DNA of 64,000 bases from Thiotrichaceae bacterium UBA4486 (lineage in GTDB: Bacteria > Pseudomonadota > Gammaproteobacteria > Eutrophobiales > Eutrophobiaceae): NCBI GenBank assembly GCA_002389045.1, contig DGNS01000012.1, forward strand, positions 1-64,000, read 5' to 3'. Shown one piece after another: positions 59,799 to 64,000 of the stretch. The notes beneath the pieces were generated by a model, which saw only the letters and a program-made list of their open reading frames with translations, had not been told where the DNA came from and made no database searches. How positions within the stretch are numbered: position 1 is the first letter of the stretch; the number at the start of each line of letters is the position of its first letter. Position numbers and translations under genes: made by a program.

Positions 59799-60545
59799 GT
59801 GAATTCCGCCAGGCAAACGTCTTCGTGTCCGGTGTGCGCGGCCCGGGAAACCTTCTTTTTCAGCCGCAAGGACAATTACGACTTCAGCCGCTGCCGATCC
59901 TGTGATTTTGTGTATCTGGATCCGATGCCGGATCAGACAACGCTGAATGCATTGTATGTTCAGGAAAACCATGAGGCCGAACCTGTCTATGACAAGGCCT
60001 CATCCCGATTGCGGCGTGCGTGGCTGAAGCTGCCTCGCTTTCTGCCCTTTGCACTGAATAAAGATACGCTGGATCTCGGTTGCGGCGGCGGTTTTATCAC
60101 TCATGTGCTCGGCCATGTGGCCCGCTCGTCCACCGGTATCGATATCAGTCAAAATGCCATCGACTATGCCGCCCGGCGTTTCAGCAAGCCGCGTTTTCTG
60201 TGCCGGGATTTTTCCGATCTGCTCGACAGCGCTGATCGTTATGACTTTATTTATTCATCCGAGGTGATTGAGCATGTCAGTGACATCAACCTGTACATGC
60301 GGGTATTGCAGTTGCTGACGCGTGAAGGTGGCCATGTCTATATCACGACGCCGGACATCGGCCACCCCCGGGTGCCGGTGTCCATTAACGACTGGGATGT
60401 GTTTACTCCGCCGGTGCATGTGCAGTTTTTCAATCGCGCCTCGGCGCAGCGCCTGTTCGCGAACTACGGCTTCGAGATCCTCAGGTTTTACCCGAACCGC
60501 AAACCCGGGCTGATCTTTGCGGCGAGAAAGGTGACTACCAACTGA
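59799..60545 (+). CDS. SAM-dependent methyltransferase with N-terminal zinc finger
   Basis: A 248-residue class I methyltransferase. Residues 8-40 hold two CxxC pairs (CPVCAA, CRSCDF), a rubredoxin-like knuckle often found in methyltransferases acting on glycans or small metabolites. SAM motif I is LDLGCGGGFIT. GTG start at 59799, 4 bases after mgtE. Substrate unknown. Confidence 0.85.
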   Translation: MNSARQTSSCPVCAARETFFFSRKDNYDFSRCRSCDFVYLDPMPDQTTLNALYVQENHEAEPVYDKASSRLRRAWLKLPRFLPFALNKDTLDLGCGGGFITHVLGHVARSSTGIDISQNAIDYAARRFSKPRFLCRDFSDLLDSADRYDFIYSSEVIEHVSDINLYMRVLQLLTREGGHVYITTPDIGHPRVPVSINDWDVFTPPVHVQFFNRASAQRLFANYGFEILRFYPNRKPGLIFAARKVTTN

Positions 60546-60891
60546 AAATGACCCACTGCGGCACAACCGTGGGGTTGTAGATATCGTCAGTACGGGACTC
60601 CAGCCGTCCATCGCCGTTTTTGTCCATGAGATAGTAGGACGGGCCCACGGCCGGCACGATCTTGACCATATACAGCTGGCCATTAACGCGGTATTCATGC
60701 ACGACCCTGTCCTCTTTTTGTACGATCGTGACTTCCGGCTCGATGCGCTCACCGCTTTCCAGGGGATCGGGCAAATCCGGCGGTTCCGGCACCGGCTCAA
60801 GACCACCATGGTTAATGTCACCGGCCAGACAGGCGCCGGCCAGGGCAAGCCCGGAGAGCATGGACAGCAATCGTTTCAAAAATATGTTCAT
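60535..60891 (-). CDS. DUF2782-family protein
   Basis: A 118-residue secreted protein (signal peptide about residues 1-23) with the DUF2782 core PEVTIVQKEDRVVHEYRVNGQLYMVKI in two halves and a conserved PSYYLMDKNGDG. Commonly adjacent to polA in gammaproteobacteria, as here. Role not established. Ends overlapping the methyltransferase gene by 11 bases. Confidence 0.88.
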   Translation of the reverse strand: MNIFLKRLLSMLSGLALAGACLAGDINHGGLEPVPEPPDLPDPLESGERIEPEVTIVQKEDRVVHEYRVNGQLYMVKIVPAVGPSYYLMDKNGDGRLESRTDDIYNPTVVPQWVIFSW

Positions 60892-60903
60892 GGATTCAGA
60901 GTA

Positions 60904-61620
60904 TCAAAGTTCCAGGTGTTTTTCTTCATTATCGGCAGACGGGGTCATGCCGCGGCCTTCATAATACTTGAAAATCGCATCGACCACCTCGTGCGGCTCG
61001 TCGACCAGCCGGAAAAGATCAAGATCCTCGGGGCTGATGGTGCCGGCCTCGAGCAGGACTTCCCGGAACCAGTCGGCAAGACCCTGCCAGAAACGCGTGC
61101 CGACCAGCACAATGGGGATCATTTTGCTTTTCCCGGTTTGTGTCAGGGTCAGGATTTCCGCCAGTTCATCCAGGGTGCCAAAACCGCCGGGCAACACCAC
61201 GTAGGCCGATGCGTACTTGACGAACATTACCTTGCGTGAAAAGAAATGACGAAAATACAGGGAAATGTCCTGGTAACGGTTGCTGACCTGTTCATGCGGC
61301 AGGGAGATATTCAGGCCCACGCTCGGCGCCTGACCCCCGAATGCGCCCTTGTTAAACGCTTCCATCAGGCCCGGCCCGCCGCCACTGACCACGGCGAATC
61401 CGGCATTGGACAGGCGCAGCGCGATGTCCTCCCCCAGCTGGTAATAAGGCGTGCCCGGCCCGATTCGTGCCGAGCCGAACATGCTGACCGAGGGACGGAT
61501 CCCCGAGAGCCTCTCGAAACCCTCGACGAACTCGGCCATGATCTGGAAAACCTTCCAGGATTCCCGGGTCAGGGTGGCATCGTCAATCAGCGGATGGGCA
61601 AAGCGTTTTTGATCATTCAT
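60904..61620 (-). CDS. LOG-family protein (Rossmann fold, TIGR00730 type)
   Basis: A 238-residue nucleoside-monophosphate phosphoribohydrolase-like protein of the long type: VSGGGPGLMEAFNKGAF and LPGGFGTLDELAEILT (the PGGxGTxxE motif). Known members hydrolyse AMP or cytokinin nucleotides. 12 bases from the DUF2782 gene, same strand. Confidence 0.9.
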   Translation of the reverse strand: MNDQKRFAHPLIDDATLTRESWKVFQIMAEFVEGFERLSGIRPSVSMFGSARIGPGTPYYQLGEDIALRLSNAGFAVVSGGGPGLMEAFNKGAFGGQAPSVGLNISLPHEQVSNRYQDISLYFRHFFSRKVMFVKYASAYVVLPGGFGTLDELAEILTLTQTGKSKMIPIVLVGTRFWQGLADWFREVLLEAGTISPEDLDLFRLVDEPHEVVDAIFKYYEGRGMTPSADNEEKHLEL

Positions 61621-61766
61621 AATGGTTCCCGTTGAATTTTATCATTGATTTCGTACCCTTGATTCGGCGTTCGATATCCTGTCGCCTAACGGTCCTTTTA
61701 GCATACTTTGTCTGAAATTATAGTGAGCAACCCATTCCGGCCGGCGCCTTCCCGCCGCCCACAGCC

Positions 61767-64000
61767 ATGAAAGACAAGACCCTGATCCTGGTAGACGGTT
61801 CCTACTACATGTTTCGTGCCTATCATGCGCTGCCGGATTTTAGAAATTCGTCAAACGAACATACCGGCGTCATTTACGGCGTGATGAACATGCTGAAAAA
61901 GCTCATCCGCGAACACAAACCGGATTATTTTGCCGTAATCTTCGACGCCAAAGGCAAAACCTTCCGTAACGATCTCTATCCGCAATACAAGGCCAACCGG
62001 CCGCCGGTGCCTGAAGAACTGCTCAGTCAGATCCGGCCGCTGCATCAAATCATTGCCGCCAATGGTTTCCCGCTGCTCATTATCGATCATGTTGAGGCTG
62101 ATGACGTTATCGGCACGCTGGCAAAACAGGCTGAAGTCGACGGCATCCGGTGCCTGATATCGTCCGGGGACAAGGATCTGGCGCAACTGGTGGACGGCCA
62201 CATACGCATGATCAACACCATGCGGGACATCATCCTGGACGTCGACGGCGTGCGCGAGAAATACGGCGTGGCCCCGGAGCGGATCATCGATTACCTGGCG
62301 CTCGTCGGCGACAGCATCGACAACATTCCCGGCATCCCCAAGGTCGGCCCGAAGACTGCGGCCAAATGGCTGCATGAGTACGGCAGCCTGGATCGGATTA
62401 TTGAACACAGAAACGAGATCAAGGGCAAGGTCGGGGAATATTTGCGTGACAACCTGGAACAACTGGCCCTGTCACGGGAGCTGGTGACGCTGAACTGTAA
62501 TGTCCCCCTGGACTATCGTCCGCAGGACCTGCGGCTGTCGCCGCCACAGCAGGACCTGTTGCGGGAATACTATCAGCGCTGGGAGTTTCGCAGCTGGATC
62601 CATGAACTCGACAGGCAGCATCATCCGGTGGAAGAAGAGGAAGAGCAGGCCGAGGCTGCGGCCGATGACTGTTATGAAACCATTCTCACAAAAAAGGGCC
62701 TGTCCGCCTGGATCAAACGACTCAAATCCAGCGACCTGTTTGCCTTCGACACCGAGACAACCAGCCTCGATTATATGCAAGCCCGCATTGTCGGGGTTTC
62801 CTTCGCGGTCAAACCGGGCGAAGCGGCTTACGTCCCGCTGGCCCATGATTATAACGATGCGCCGAAACAGCTGTCGCGTGAGGATGTGCTCGGGCTGCTG
62901 CAACCCCTGCTCGAGGACCCGGGCCAGGCCAAGGTGGGACACAACCTGAAATACGACATGGAGGTGCTGGCGAATCACGATATTGAATTGCGCGGCATTG
63001 TTCACGACACCATGCTCGCTTCCTATGTCTATAACAGCACGGCCAGTCGTCACGACATGGATACGGTGGCGGAAAAATACCTGGGCAAGACCACCACGCA
63101 CTATGAAGACATCGCCGGCAAGGGCAGCAAGCAGATCCCCTTCAGCAAGGTGGATATCGATATCGCCTCGACCTATGCCGCGGAAGACGCCGACATCACC
63201 TTGCAGTTACACAACTATCTGTACCCGCGGATCAGGGATCTCGGCGGGCTGAACAAACTCTATCTTGATATCGAGATGCCGTTGCTGCCGGTGCTGGCCG
63301 GCATGGAACGCCATGGCGTCACCATCGACAGGGATATGCTCGAGGATCAAAGCCGGCAATTGCAGCAGGAAATGCAAGCCGTGGAACAACAGGCCCACGA
63401 ACTGGCGGGGCAGACATTCAATATAGGATCACCGAAACAAATCCAGGAAATTCTCTACGACAGGATGGGTTTGCCGGTGCTCTCCAAAACACCCGGCGGA
63501 CAACCGTCCACGGCGGAATCGGTGCTGCAGGAACTGGCCGGGGATTATGAACTGCCCGGACTGATACTGGAATATCGTGGCCTCAGCAAACTGAAATCCA
63601 CCTACACCGACAAACTGCCGTTGCTGATCAATCCGGCCACCGGACGCATACACACTTCTTACCATCAGGCGGTGGCGGCCACGGGACGGCTGTCCTCCTC
63701 GGACCCGAACCTGCAGAATATTCCGGCACGCACCCGCAACGGCCGCCGCATACGCAGCGCGTTCATCGCCCCACCCGGCTACGTGTTGCTGGCGGCGGAT
63801 TATTCGCAGATTGAATTGCGCATCATGGCGCATCTGTCCGGAGACGCCGGACTGCTGGCCGCGTTCGCCCGCGGCGAGGACATACACCGCGCCACGGCCG
63901 CGGAAGTCTTCGAAATCAAACTGGATGAAGTTACGGACGAACAACGACGTTCGGCCAAGGCGATAAATTTCGGCCTCATCTACGGCATGTCCGCCTTCGG
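61767..64000 (+). CDS. polA: DNA polymerase I, truncated by the window end
   Basis: The first 744 residues are seen, open to the edge. 5'-nuclease domain (about residues 1-290: LVDGSYYMFRAYHALP, YKANRPPVPEEL, GDSIDNIPGIPKVGPKTA), a 3'-5' exonuclease domain (FAFDTETTSLDYMQ and GHNLKYDMEVL, YAAEDADIT) and the start of the polymerase domain (AADYSQIELRIMAHLS, RRSAKAINFGLIYG). All exonuclease acids are present. It repairs DNA and processes Okazaki fragments. Confidence 0.98.
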   Translation, partial: MKDKTLILVDGSYYMFRAYHALPDFRNSSNEHTGVIYGVMNMLKKLIREHKPDYFAVIFDAKGKTFRNDLYPQYKANRPPVPEELLSQIRPLHQIIAANGFPLLIIDHVEADDVIGTLAKQAEVDGIRCLISSGDKDLAQLVDGHIRMINTMRDIILDVDGVREKYGVAPERIIDYLALVGDSIDNIPGIPKVGPKTAAKWLHEYGSLDRIIEHRNEIKGKVGEYLRDNLEQLALSRELVTLNCNVPLDYRPQDLRLSPPQQDLLREYYQRWEFRSWIHELDRQHHPVEEEEEQAEAAADDCYETILTKKGLSAWIKRLKSSDLFAFDTETTSLDYMQARIVGVSFAVKPGEAAYVPLAHDYNDAPKQLSREDVLGLLQPLLEDPGQAKVGHNLKYDMEVLANHDIELRGIVHDTMLASYVYNSTASRHDMDTVAEKYLGKTTTHYEDIAGKGSKQIPFSKVDIDIASTYAAEDADITLQLHNYLYPRIRDLGGLNKLYLDIEMPLLPVLAGMERHGVTIDRDMLEDQSRQLQQEMQAVEQQAHELAGQTFNIGSPKQIQEILYDRMGLPVLSKTPGGQPSTAESVLQELAGDYELPGLILEYRGLSKLKSTYTDKLPLLINPATGRIHTSYHQAVAATGRLSSSDPNLQNIPARTRNGRRIRSAFIAPPGYVLLAADYSQIELRIMAHLSGDAGLLAAFARGEDIHRATAAEVFEIKLDEVTDEQRRSAKAINFGLIYGMSAF

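Noticed and set aside
62472..63101. 209-codon open frame on the minus strand
   Set aside because: Antisense to polA.

Overview
The window reads as a chromosomal segment of a gammaproteobacterium of moderate GC content. The gene order rsmD / M16 peptidase pair / ftsY-ftsE-ftsX-rpoH, then lptC-lptA-lptB-rpoN-hpf-ptsN-hprK-rapZ-EIIA-HPr-EI-mgtE, then a DUF2782 gene, a LOG gene and polA, is a gammaproteobacterial core layout. The presence of hprK with rapZ and an isolated set of PTS phosphocarriers suggests a Chromatiales/Ectothiorhodospiraceae-like lineage (inference from gene order only).

Layout. 1-680: left-truncated, decayed IS3 element. 776-3276: ECF sigma factor, a 32-codon overlapping ORF, a lipoprotein and two small membrane proteins, all on +. 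3411-3992: Phd-type antitoxin and a ParE-like toxin cut off by the next element. 3990-5513: IS110-family element. 5518-14266: a chromosomal integron with integrase IntI on the minus strand (C-terminus removed by the IS110), an attI-like region, then about nine cassettes on the right separated by seven attC sites that I could pair with their cassette starts by base complementarity. One attC is split by an intact IS3 element. Cassette cargo: a lipoprotein, an AlbA_2/Schlafen-like protein, small membrane proteins, vapBC and higBA toxin-antitoxin pairs, and several unknowns. 14712-20461: accessory enzymes (a fluoroacetate-dehalogenase-like hydrolase with every known catalytic residue, flavodoxin-fold quinone reductase, SMR efflux protein, gamma-glutamylcyclotransferase-like protein, EF-hand protein, Spy/CpxP-like periplasmic protein, GNAT, cytochrome P450).

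20946-29808: SDR, cbpA-cbpM, YjdF-like and YqaA-like membrane proteins, a DUF6279 lipoprotein divergent from a zinc-metallopeptidase/ATP-grasp ligase pair, and an ABC-2 exporter pair. 29917-36379 (minus): a compact operon encoding an FN3-like membrane protein, a sodium:solute symporter, two tiny ORFs chained by 4-base start/stop overlaps, a carbamoyltransferase whose aspartate-binding residues are replaced, an asparagine-synthetase-type amidotransferase, and a hydantoinase/carbamoylase-family amidohydrolase. This is my best candidate for an undescribed metabolic system (making, recycling or importing a ureido or amide compound). 36559-41972: DsbA-family oxidoreductase, 2-hydroxyacid dehydrogenase, gamma-glutamyltransferase, ferredoxin, coaD, and a diguanylate cyclase.

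42055-64000: core genes. A CIRCE element (HrcA operator) sits in front of rpoH, which would link the HrcA and sigma-32 heat-shock circuits. The lpt genes, rpoN, hpf and the nitrogen-PTS/HprK/RapZ genes lie in one direction and join lipopolysaccharide export to nitrogen/carbon phosphorelay control. polA runs off the right edge. I saw no rRNA, tRNA or CRISPR array.
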